The notes below the pieces were generated by a model, which was given only the letters and a program-made list of their open reading frames with translations, did not search any database and was not told where the DNA came from. Made by a program: the position numbers and the translations under genes. Positions 1 to 5,830 of a DNA stretch of 7,106 nucleotides are shown here, one piece after another. The stretch is taken from assembly GCA_964448645.1 (NCBI GenBank), contig CAYUZY010000099.1, forward strand, positions 1 to 7,106. Reading direction: 5' to 3'. How positions within the stretch are numbered: the first letter of the stretch is position 1; each line of letters opens with the position of its first letter. This DNA is from GCA-2719315 sp964448645 (GTDB taxonomy: Bacteria; Bacteroidota; Bacteroidia; Flavobacteriales; Flavobacteriaceae).

Positions 1-478
1 GTACTCTTGGGTAGTCATCATATTGATGAAATAGTGAAGTATGGGCTCTGGTTAAGTTAAATAATGTGGCTAATGGACTAAAAATTGTAAGTATTAAGCA
101 CAATAATAAAAGCCAACCTTTCACACCATTAAGTTTTTCAAATTGTTTAGTAATAGATTCGGAATCTGAATTTGAGCTTGATATATCTGAAATTGTATTA
201 TTAATATCATTTACCTCTTTATCTTCACTCATTAAAAACCCCTTCCAGTCAATTACAGAATTCCCTGCTTTAATAACATCATAATCATCTAATTTATGAG
301 GTTCTGAAATTCTATTACCATTAACATAGGTTCCATTGGTTGATCCCATATCTTTCAAGAATTTATTCCCTTCATCGTCCATAAAAATTTGACAATGAAT
401 TCTAGAAACTGTAGGGTCATTAATAAGTTCCTTAAAAATATCATTAGATTTATCTTTACCAATTTTAATTATTCTCAT
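1..478 (-). CDS. FHA domain protein with DUF2569-like membrane region (3' end beyond window)
   Basis: This frame starts at ATG 478-476, was translated by hand, and stays open for 159 codons to the left edge, so the C-terminus is missing. Residues 1 to about 82 form an FHA domain, a phosphothreonine-reading module. The visible motifs are IGKDKSND (residues 6-13, with Lys8 where Arg is usual), VSRIH (24-28) and GSTNGTYVNGN (45-55). A Ser/Asp/Asn-rich linker follows (about 84-112). A hydrophobic segment then begins with VKGWLLLLCLILTIFSPL (119-136), which resembles the first helix of DUF2569-type multi-spanning membrane proteins; this assignment is tentative because the rest is cut off. The start lies one base after the kinase stop (TAATATG junction), which implies translational coupling. 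The FHA domain should be cytoplasmic and is a natural reader of marks written by the adjacent kinase. The FHA call is firm; the membrane family is an inference. Confidence 0.85.
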   Translation of the reverse strand, partial: MRIIKIGKDKSNDIFKELINDPTVSRIHCQIFMDDEGNKFLKDMGSTNGTYVNGNRISEPHKLDDYDVIKAGNSVIDWKGFLMSEDKEVNDINNTISDISSSNSDSESITKQFEKLNGVKGWLLLLCLILTIFSPLATLFNLTRAHTSLFHQYDDYPRV

Positions 479-479
479 A

Positions 480-1319
480 TTAAATCTTTTCTAATTCTTT
501 AATGGATAATAATAATTCTTGACATGACTGATATCTATCTTTTGGTTTTTTTTCTGTTGCTTTATCAATAATCTCTTGAAATCTAAGATCAACACCACTA
601 TATAGTTCTTGTGTTCTTGTTAGTGGATGGTTTAAAATATTTTCAATTAATTCTTTTTGACTATTACAGTTTTTGAATGGCATATCAGCTGTTAGCATAA
701 CATGTATCAATATTCCAAGAGCATATACGTCTGTTCTTCTATCAAGTTTTTTTTTAACATTAAATTGTTCTGGAGCCATGAAAATAGGAGTCCCCATTAT
801 TTGATCCACTCTTTTTTCATTATTTCCTTGAGAAATACCATAATCAATAATCTTTATATCTCCGTTTTTAGAAATTAATATATTAGCTGGTTTTATATCT
901 AAATGTAATATGCCCTGATACCCTGAAATAGGAATGCTTTTATTATGCGCATAATCTATAGCTTTTATAATATCTTTAATCATTGCAATCGTTACTTCTG
1001 AAGGTATTGGCCCTGTAACATTTTGAATGTATTCTTGTAAGTTTTGACCGTCAACATATTCTTGAATTAAATAAAAAGAGTCATTTTTTATAACAAAATC
1101 TTTTAAGGAAACTATATTAGGATGATTTAACATTAAATAGATGTTGGCCTCGGTCTTAAACTTTATTAAAAAATCTTCATTTTCTGAGTGTTCATCTAAT
1201 AACTTTTTAACGCAAACTAAAAATCCAGAATAACGATCCAGGGCTAAATAGACAATACCACTCCCTCCTCTACCTATTTCTTTTATAAATTTATATTGTG
1301 AGCCTAAATCTGGGAACAT
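480..1319 (-). CDS. Soluble Hanks-type Ser/Thr protein kinase, non-RD (HLD) catalytic loop
   Basis: This 279-residue protein is essentially a bare kinase domain that transfers ATP phosphate to Ser/Thr. It has a glycine loop IGRGGSGIVYLA (15-26), ATP-binding lysine in VCVKK (Lys38), probable helix-C Glu57, HPNIV (66-70), catalytic loop HLDIKPAN (139-146, catalytic Asp141), metal-binding DYG (159-161) and APEQ (182-185). All key catalytic residues are present. Three things are odd. The usual HRD arginine is Leu140. About ten extra residues (near 127-137) precede the catalytic loop. The activation segment has no Ser/Thr apart from Ser163 and the conserved GT. There is no membrane segment or sensor domain, so it is probably cytoplasmic and controlled by partners. 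It starts 16 bp after the PP2C stop and ends 1 bp before the FHA gene. An out-of-frame ATG lies just upstream, so ATG 1319 is the start that gives the full glycine loop. It resembles the plus-strand kinase and is probably its paralogue. Confidence 0.95.
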   Translation of the reverse strand: MFPDLGSQYKFIKEIGRGGSGIVYLALDRYSGFLVCVKKLLDEHSENEDFLIKFKTEANIYLMLNHPNIVSLKDFVIKNDSFYLIQEYVDGQNLQEYIQNVTGPIPSEVTIAMIKDIIKAIDYAHNKSIPISGYQGILHLDIKPANILISKNGDIKIIDYGISQGNNEKRVDQIMGTPIFMAPEQFNVKKKLDRRTDVYALGILIHVMLTADMPFKNCNSQKELIENILNHPLTRTQELYSGVDLRFQEIIDKATEKKPKDRYQSCQELLLSIKELEKI

Positions 1320-1335
1320 GAATCATTTTTTATTT

Positions 1336-2883
1336 CTATCCATTTGATTTATTATCGTCTGAGGAAATCAAGCTTTTAAAATTTTTTATATTTTGTTCTA
1401 TTATTTCGATTTTTTTATCCGTAACACTATCATTTTTTAAGAATTTTTCATCTTTTTCAAGTGCTTTATATTCCTTAGAATATTTAAGATCTTTATTATC
1501 TTTATTATCTTTAATTATATCAGTTATTCTTTTTAAAAGTTTCTTACCTCTTTCGACAAGGTTTTCACTTTTTTCTTTCCCTTCATTTTTTTCCTTTTCT
1601 TTTCTCTCTTTTTCTTTTTCTATTCTTTCTTTCCTTTGCTTTTCCTTTTTAGCTTCGGCTTGTTGTTTTCTCTCTCTTTCTTTTTTTGCTAATCTCTCTT
1701 TTTCTTTTTTAGCTGCCGCTTCTTTTGCTAATCTCAATTCTTCTTCTAATAACCTCTCTTTTTCTTTCTCTCTTGCTTTTCTCTCTCTTTCTTTTTTTGC
1801 TAATCTCTGTCTTCTCTCTTTTTCTTCTAATTCTTTAATATTTTCCTCATCTTCCGGGCTTGATATTTTTGTTGTTTCACTTACTATAGTTGAATTTGTA
1901 GATTCTATATCCTTTTCTAAATCTAAATTATTCTCCATCTTATCAGGACTTTTCTTTATTAAAAATGTATATCCAAGAAATAAAAACCCCATTAGAATAA
2001 GTGTTAAAATATATTTTCCATAAATTCTAAAAATAGTTTTTACTTTAGTTTCTCTTTTAATTAATGAAGCATCTAATATTTGAGTTGCCATTAAATGATT
2101 AGACTTATTTGTTTGATCCTTGAATTTTGTGATTCTATGAGGACTATCAATTACATGTATAACACATACAGAAATATTATCATTTCCTCCTGCATTTTCT
2201 GCAAGTTTTATAAGATCATTAACCGTTTCATCTCCAACTGTAGTTTCTAATGTATTAGCAATTGTTGCATCATTTACTAATCCGCAAAGACCATCTGAAC
2301 ACAACAAAAACTTATCTCCGCTTTTACTAAAAATAGGGGTTTCTGCTACATCAACCTCAACATTTTGTGAGATTCCAAGAGCTCTTGTAAGTTCATTTTT
2401 TTTAGGATGAGTTTCCATCTCTGAATCCTTCAATTGACCAGCATCAACTAAACTTTGTACAAATGAATGATCCTTTGTTAGTCGGTATAATTTATCATCA
2501 GTATAAATATAAATCCTACTGTCTCCTACATGGCCAATATATATATTGTCCCCTTTATGCAATAAAACGGTACATGTTGTACCCATACCTTTCAAACTTT
2601 TATCATGTATAGACTTAGCATAAATCTGCATGTTAGCGAAAGAGATGGCTTTTTCAAGGGCAATACTGGGGTTAGAATTGGGGCTGTCTTTAAAGTATTG
2701 TAAAATACAATCTACAGCAGTTTTTGAAGCTACTGCACCTCCAACATGACCCCCCATTCCATCACAAACAACAAAAATTTCACCATAACCATTTGTCTGT
2801 TCATTTGTTAAGGAGCCAATACTGTCTTCATTAGCTTTTCTAACTAATCCTATTACAGTCTTTTTAAAATGTCTTAATTTCAT
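1336..2883 (-). CDS. PP2C-type Ser/Thr phosphatase with one transmembrane helix and a Lys/Glu/Arg-rich tail
   Basis: The protein has 515 residues. Residues 1 to about 246 are a complete metal-dependent PP2C domain that removes phosphate from Ser/Thr. Its motifs are VRKANED (14-20), CDGMGGH (40-46, metal-binding Asp41), KGMGTT (98-103), GHVGDSR (117-123), LTKDHS (135-140), LTRALG (165-170), CSDGL (195-199) and GGNDN (232-236). This size and motif set fit bacterial Stp/PrpC-type enzymes. A linker (about 247-283) contains MATQILDA. A single hydrophobic helix follows (about 287-309), preceded by basic residues, which predicts a cytoplasmic catalytic domain and a tail outside the inner membrane. 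The tail (about 350-440) is dominated by Lys, Glu and Arg and contains an internal repeat; the last 70 residues look helical. Such a tail is unusual for PP2C. The gene lies 9 bp after the vWA-FHA gene and 16 bp before the kinase, so it is the likely antagonist of the local kinases. Confidence 0.95.
   Translation of the reverse strand: MKLRHFKKTVIGLVRKANEDSIGSLTNEQTNGYGEIFVVCDGMGGHVGGAVASKTAVDCILQYFKDSPNSNPSIALEKAISFANMQIYAKSIHDKSLKGMGTTCTVLLHKGDNIYIGHVGDSRIYIYTDDKLYRLTKDHSFVQSLVDAGQLKDSEMETHPKKNELTRALGISQNVEVDVAETPIFSKSGDKFLLCSDGLCGLVNDATIANTLETTVGDETVNDLIKLAENAGGNDNISVCVIHVIDSPHRITKFKDQTNKSNHLMATQILDASLIKRETKVKTIFRIYGKYILTLILMGFLFLGYTFLIKKSPDKMENNLDLEKDIESTNSTIVSETTKISSPEDEENIKELEEKERRQRLAKKERERKAREKEKERLLEEELRLAKEAAAKKEKERLAKKERERKQQAEAKKEKQRKERIEKEKERKEKEKNEGKEKSENLVERGKKLLKRITDIIKDNKDNKDLKYSKEYKALEKDEKFLKNDSVTDKKIEIIEQNIKNFKSLISSDDNKSNG
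1666..1808 (-). repeat. Pair of perfect 32-bp direct repeats inside the PP2C tail
   Basis: The same 32 bases occur at 1666-1697 and 1777-1808, offset by 111 bp, which is exactly 37 codons. Each copy encodes LAKKERERK with partial flanking codons (about residues 359-369 and 396-406 of the phosphatase). The tract is almost pure pyrimidine on the plus strand, so purine in the mRNA. Because the repeat unit is in frame, recombination or slippage between copies would shorten or lengthen the charged tail without breaking the gene. The surrounding sequence is low-complexity, so the repeat may have arisen by simple expansion. Confidence 0.9.
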
Positions 2884-2892
2884 TTAAAATTT

Positions 2893-4473
2893 TTATTCAT
2901 AAAATGTAAAGCTTAAATCAGCTATTTCAATAATATCCCCATTTTTTAATACAGATTCTTTTACAATATTTCCGTTAAGAATTATACCGTTAGTACTATT
3001 ATTGTCCTTGATTCTATATTCATTATTTAAATATATAATTGAGAAATGATTTCTAGAGACATTATTGTTAGGGATACAAATTCTATTTGAAGCATTATCT
3101 CGACCAATAGTCATAATAGGATTATTTATTTCGAATTGTTTAGAACCTTTAGTGTCAGAAAATTTTAAAATGGGAAAGCTTCCCTTTGACTGCATTTGAG
3201 TTATCAGTTTTTTTTCAATTTGTTTTCTGTTTTCTTCTTCCTCAATTTTTATTCTTTGATTTTCCTGATTTTTTATGTTTAACAGTTCTTCTTGTTGTTG
3301 CTTTATAAAGCTTTCTTGTTGTGCTTCTTTTTCTTTCTGTTCAACGAGTCTATTTTTATTTTCTATTTCTTTTAATTTATTTTTTTTAAAAAAATAACGA
3401 ATAGTATAACCGAAAATTAGAAGTAAAATAAATAAAACTGTACTGGCTAAATAAAAATTTAATTCAAACTGAGCAATAATCCAATTTCCAGGAGCTTTAT
3501 AATTAATTTTTTGAATTTCATTTGTGTCATCAACCTTAATATCAATAATATAATTTTTTCCGTTTCGAATTTTATTCTTTAAAGTCAATGAAACACTGTA
3601 ATTTATTCCGTAAGACCTTTTGACAATATTATTTAGTATAGACTTTAAAAAGGCTTTAACTTCTTCTTTTTTGTTTTGATTAACAATTTTCAATTTACCT
3701 GAACTCTTAGAAAGAACAAAATTGTTACCATAAGTATTTTGAGCAATCGTTGGATCGGCAAATTGATGATAAAGGAACCTATTATATTTAATGGTGTTAA
3801 TAATTATTCCTTTTTCCTTTGCTAGATTGATTGCATTAGTTCCTGAATTAATAATTTTAGAATTGTTTCTTTCTTCAGATAGAAGTAAAATTGATTTTGA
3901 TAAATTTGATTCGAAATCATCTAATTCCTTTACACCTTCTATAATTGCGCCATAAATATCTGACACTACTTTGTTTGTGAAATCATTTTCCTCTTGTTCG
4001 TATAATTCTAGAGCTTTTTTTATTAATGAAACATTATCAGTAAAGTTATTATTTATGTTTTTTAAAATTTTGGTTTCATCATCCTTTAAAGAAAATGCAA
4101 CAATTTTAAATTTATCTCCTTTATTTACAATACTGTCTAAAGATTCCAAAAGGGCTTTTTTAAATGTGAGATTTTGTTCTTTTCTCTCAGGATGAGAAAG
4201 GATTTCAAGCAAAATCAAAACACATTTGTTTTTATCTGAATAATCTATAGAATCATTTAGTTGTTTGATTTTAAAATCATCATTTTTAACTTTTTTACCA
4301 TCAATTAATTCATTAAAACTAAAAGCGCTAGAAGGTAAAATATTTGGATTACGATTATTAATCGTAAACTCAATTAAAGGAAAATTAGAAATATCTTTGT
4401 TTTGAGAAACATTAATCTGAGAAAATAAGATATTTGAAACTCCAATTAATAATATTAAAAATAAAGATCTCAT
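2893..4473 (-). CDS. Exported vWA-like domain / transmembrane / coiled-coil / FHA protein
   Basis: The protein has 526 residues. Residues 1-19 (MRSLFLILLIGVSNILFSQ) look like a signal peptide. Residues about 83-285 have the alternating strands and helices of a von Willebrand A fold: CVLILLEIL, KFKIVAFS, SKSILLLSEE and KGIIINTI. The metal-site DxSxS motif is not visible, so this is vWA-like only. A membrane helix (about 338-360) is followed by a Gln/Glu/Lys-rich coiled coil (about 364-425). A C-terminal FHA domain (about 434-526) has the canonical phosphothreonine-site motifs IGRDNASN (456-463), VSRNH (472-476) and NNSTNG (491-496). The predicted topology puts the vWA-like part outside the inner membrane and the FHA inside. 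The frame stays open upstream to 4581, but ATG 4473 is preferred: it gives the signal peptide and lies 4 bp after the upstream stop, while the longer form would overlap the FHA gene by 104 bp. It may couple an envelope signal to the kinase and phosphatase. Confidence 0.87.
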   Translation of the reverse strand: MRSLFLILLIGVSNILFSQINVSQNKDISNFPLIEFTINNRNPNILPSSAFSFNELIDGKKVKNDDFKIKQLNDSIDYSDKNKCVLILLEILSHPERKEQNLTFKKALLESLDSIVNKGDKFKIVAFSLKDDETKILKNINNNFTDNVSLIKKALELYEQEENDFTNKVVSDIYGAIIEGVKELDDFESNLSKSILLLSEERNNSKIINSGTNAINLAKEKGIIINTIKYNRFLYHQFADPTIAQNTYGNNFVLSKSSGKLKIVNQNKKEEVKAFLKSILNNIVKRSYGINYSVSLTLKNKIRNGKNYIIDIKVDDTNEIQKINYKAPGNWIIAQFELNFYLASTVLFILLLIFGYTIRYFFKKNKLKEIENKNRLVEQKEKEAQQESFIKQQQEELLNIKNQENQRIKIEEEENRKQIEKKLITQMQSKGSFPILKFSDTKGSKQFEINNPIMTIGRDNASNRICIPNNNVSRNHFSIIYLNNEYRIKDNNSTNGIILNGNIVKESVLKNGDIIEIADLSFTFYE

Positions 4474-4477
4474 CAAA

Positions 4478-5071
4478 TTATTTCTTAAAGGCAGTCTTAA
4501 AAAGTAAAGTTGTATCTCCAACTTTAATTTCATCTCCGTCATTAAGCTCATAAGTATCCCTAGGGATAAGTTCTTCGCCATTTAAAAAAGTTCCATTTGT
4601 AGAAAGTTCATCAGTTAAAATAAACTTCTTTTTCTTATAAAGAATTAATCCGTGATTAGAAGAAACTTGGTTATCTTGAATAGTTATGTCATTTGAGGAT
4701 TTACTCCCTATTGAATTTCTTCCTTCATTAATTTTAAAATCTACTCCAAAAGGTTCAATATCAAAAGTCACCAGCCACCCTCTTAATTTTCTCTTTTGAA
4801 TTGCTTGATTATCCTGACCCTCTTCAACGGTTCTCCCTCCAATTGTAGTTTTGTTTGGATCAAAAGTATTGGGTTTTTTTTCAGCTTCTGGATTTAAATC
4901 TGTTAGATTCGTATTCGCTGAAAAAACTTGAGTTTTTTCGGTTGAAATTTCTGATATAGCCTCTGTGGGATTTGATTCTTGATCATTAACTGTATTTTTT
5001 GGACAGTAATTACATTCCTCTAATGTTTCTTTATAAAAATGTCCTTTTTCACATTGTTTAAAGCCTTTCAT
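4478..5071 (-). CDS. Zinc-ribbon-like plus FHA domain protein
   Basis: This 197-residue protein is the first gene of the leftward operon, with no signal peptide or membrane helix, so it is cytoplasmic. The N-terminus carries Cys7, His11, Cys20 and Cys23 in CEKGHFY...CNYC, a small metal-binding knuckle of the kind seen at the start of some bacterial FHA proteins (family recognised from memory). A polar, Thr-rich linker (about 28-95) includes KTQVF (46-50) and DPNKTTIGGR (71-80), possible phosphothreonine sites. FHA spans about 98-193. Its fold landmarks IGSKSSND (121-128), SSNH (137-140) and LSTNGTFLNG (156-165) are clear, but both phosphate-contacting arginines of the usual GR and SRxH motifs are serines (Ser123, Ser138). 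It may therefore bind partners without phosphothreonine, or act as a kinase substrate in the manner of mycobacterial GarA. The next gene starts 4 bp downstream. Confidence 0.9.
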   Translation of the reverse strand: MKGFKQCEKGHFYKETLEECNYCPKNTVNDQESNPTEAISEISTEKTQVFSANTNLTDLNPEAEKKPNTFDPNKTTIGGRTVEEGQDNQAIQKRKLRGWLVTFDIEPFGVDFKINEGRNSIGSKSSNDITIQDNQVSSNHGLILYKKKKFILTDELSTNGTFLNGEELIPRDTYELNDGDEIKVGDTTLLFKTAFKK

Positions 5072-5229
5072 AATGATATATTTTATTTGGTTAATATTTT
5101 TCTAGTTTGTAATTTACTACTATAATTTATCTGTTTCGAACTACAACTAAACTTCAATATACAATGATTTATCTTAATTTATTTTTAAATTGTGTTTGTT
5201 TTTAGTTTTAGAAAGTTTAATTAATATAA
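5072..5229. other. Divergent intergenic region, presumed to hold promoters for both gene groups
   Basis: This 158-bp, very AT-rich gap separates the leftward operon from the rightward nuclease-kinase pair, so promoters for both must lie here or within the genes. No full match to the Bacteroidota consensus (TTG near -33, TAnnTTTG near -7) was found. The weak candidates are TGTGTTTG at 5191-5198 for the plus strand and a TTG-N17-TAGTTCG-like arrangement for the minus strand. A 6-bp inverted repeat, AATTTA-TTTT-TAAATT, lies at 5176-5191 but is expected by chance in such sequence. Neither start codon has a Shine-Dalgarno sequence; AT-rich leaders are normal for this phylum. Confidence 0.5.
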
Positions 5230-5829
5230 ATGAATCATTTTTTTTACCTTTTTTTATTTCTAATTTCAGCACTTTTTTTTGGACAAAAAAAAGAAAATAG
5301 TATAATTATCAAAGGGCCTATATTTAAGGTTTCTTATAATGAAACTTTTGAACAACCCAATTGGATAGAATATGAAGTAAGAAATATTAAAAAAAAAATT
5401 GATAGAAAAGGATATAATTTTTATAAAGTGGATAGTGTATACACTTCAAACAATGCGGACTACAATGATAATATTTGGGATAAAGGACATTTAGCTCCAG
5501 CAGCAGCATTTTCAGATACTAAATCAAATTTATATGCTACATTTTCTTTTTTAAATTGTGTGTTACAACATGAGAATCTTAACAGGAATGAATGGGCTCA
5601 ATTGGAAAGAAAAGTAAGATATTGGGCTAATTTATATCAATCAAATATTAATGTTCGAGTTGATGTTCTTTTTAAGAATGATCATCAAATACTAGCCAGT
5701 GGAGCACATGTGCCATCTGCCTTTAAAAAAAGCATAACTTTTCCCGATGGCACTTCAAAATGTTATTATTTCCTTAATCAACCCACAAATGGAAAAGATT
5801 GGACTAAATTTGAAATAGATTGTTTTTAA
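5230..5829 (+). CDS. Secreted NUC-family DNA/RNA non-specific endonuclease
   Basis: This 199-residue protein has an N-terminal signal peptide (about 1-19, ending in ALFFGQ, no lipobox). It belongs to the Serratia nuclease-like beta-beta-alpha-metal family, which cleaves DNA and RNA using a divalent metal. The signature WDKGHLAPAAAF (83-94) contains the general-base His87, and Lys85 replaces the usual Arg of DRGH, a substitution that occurs in the family. LNRNEWAQLE (117-126) supplies metal-binding Asn118 and Glu126 with the same 8-residue spacing as Asn119/Glu127 of the Serratia enzyme. YNETFEQPNWIEYEV (36-50) matches the usual N-terminal strand region. The protein is short for the family but all active-site elements are present, so it is probably active in the periplasm or outside the cell. 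The stop is 1 bp before the kinase start. No immunity-protein-like ORF is adjacent. Roles in nucleic-acid scavenging, biofilm DNA turnover or competition are all possible. Confidence 0.93.
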   Translation: MNHFFYLFLFLISALFFGQKKENSIIIKGPIFKVSYNETFEQPNWIEYEVRNIKKKIDRKGYNFYKVDSVYTSNNADYNDNIWDKGHLAPAAAFSDTKSNLYATFSFLNCVLQHENLNRNEWAQLERKVRYWANLYQSNINVRVDVLFKNDHQILASGAHVPSAFKKSITFPDGTSKCYYFLNQPTNGKDWTKFEIDCF

Positions 5830-5830
5830 T

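Noticed and set aside
66..284. Open frame of 72 codons on the plus strand
   Set aside because: It lies wholly antisense to the FHA-membrane protein gene, which has clear domain motifs; the peptide has none.
747..755. T9 run in the minus-strand kinase as a phase-variation tract
   Set aside because: It is simply three AAA lysine codons (KKK) in an AT-rich gene, with no other sign of slippage control.
1560..1850. Long pyrimidine-rich stretch as a triplex or other non-coding element
   Set aside because: It is fully explained by Lys/Glu/Arg codons of the PP2C tail on the opposite strand, and reading frame is maintained throughout.
3971..4195. Open frame of 74 codons on the plus strand
   Set aside because: It is antisense to the vWA-like coding region, and its Phe/Ser-rich composition is typical of a reverse-frame shadow of Lys/Asn/Glu-rich coding sequence.
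4474..4581. Possible 36-residue N-terminal extension of the vWA-FHA protein
   Set aside because: It overlaps the upstream FHA gene and would bury the clear signal peptide; the start at 4473, four bases after the upstream stop, fits better.
5176..5191. Inverted repeat AATTTA-TTTT-TAAATT as an operator or terminator
   Set aside because: Arms are only 6 bp of pure A/T in an AT-rich gap, so a chance match is likely and it could not form a stable hairpin.
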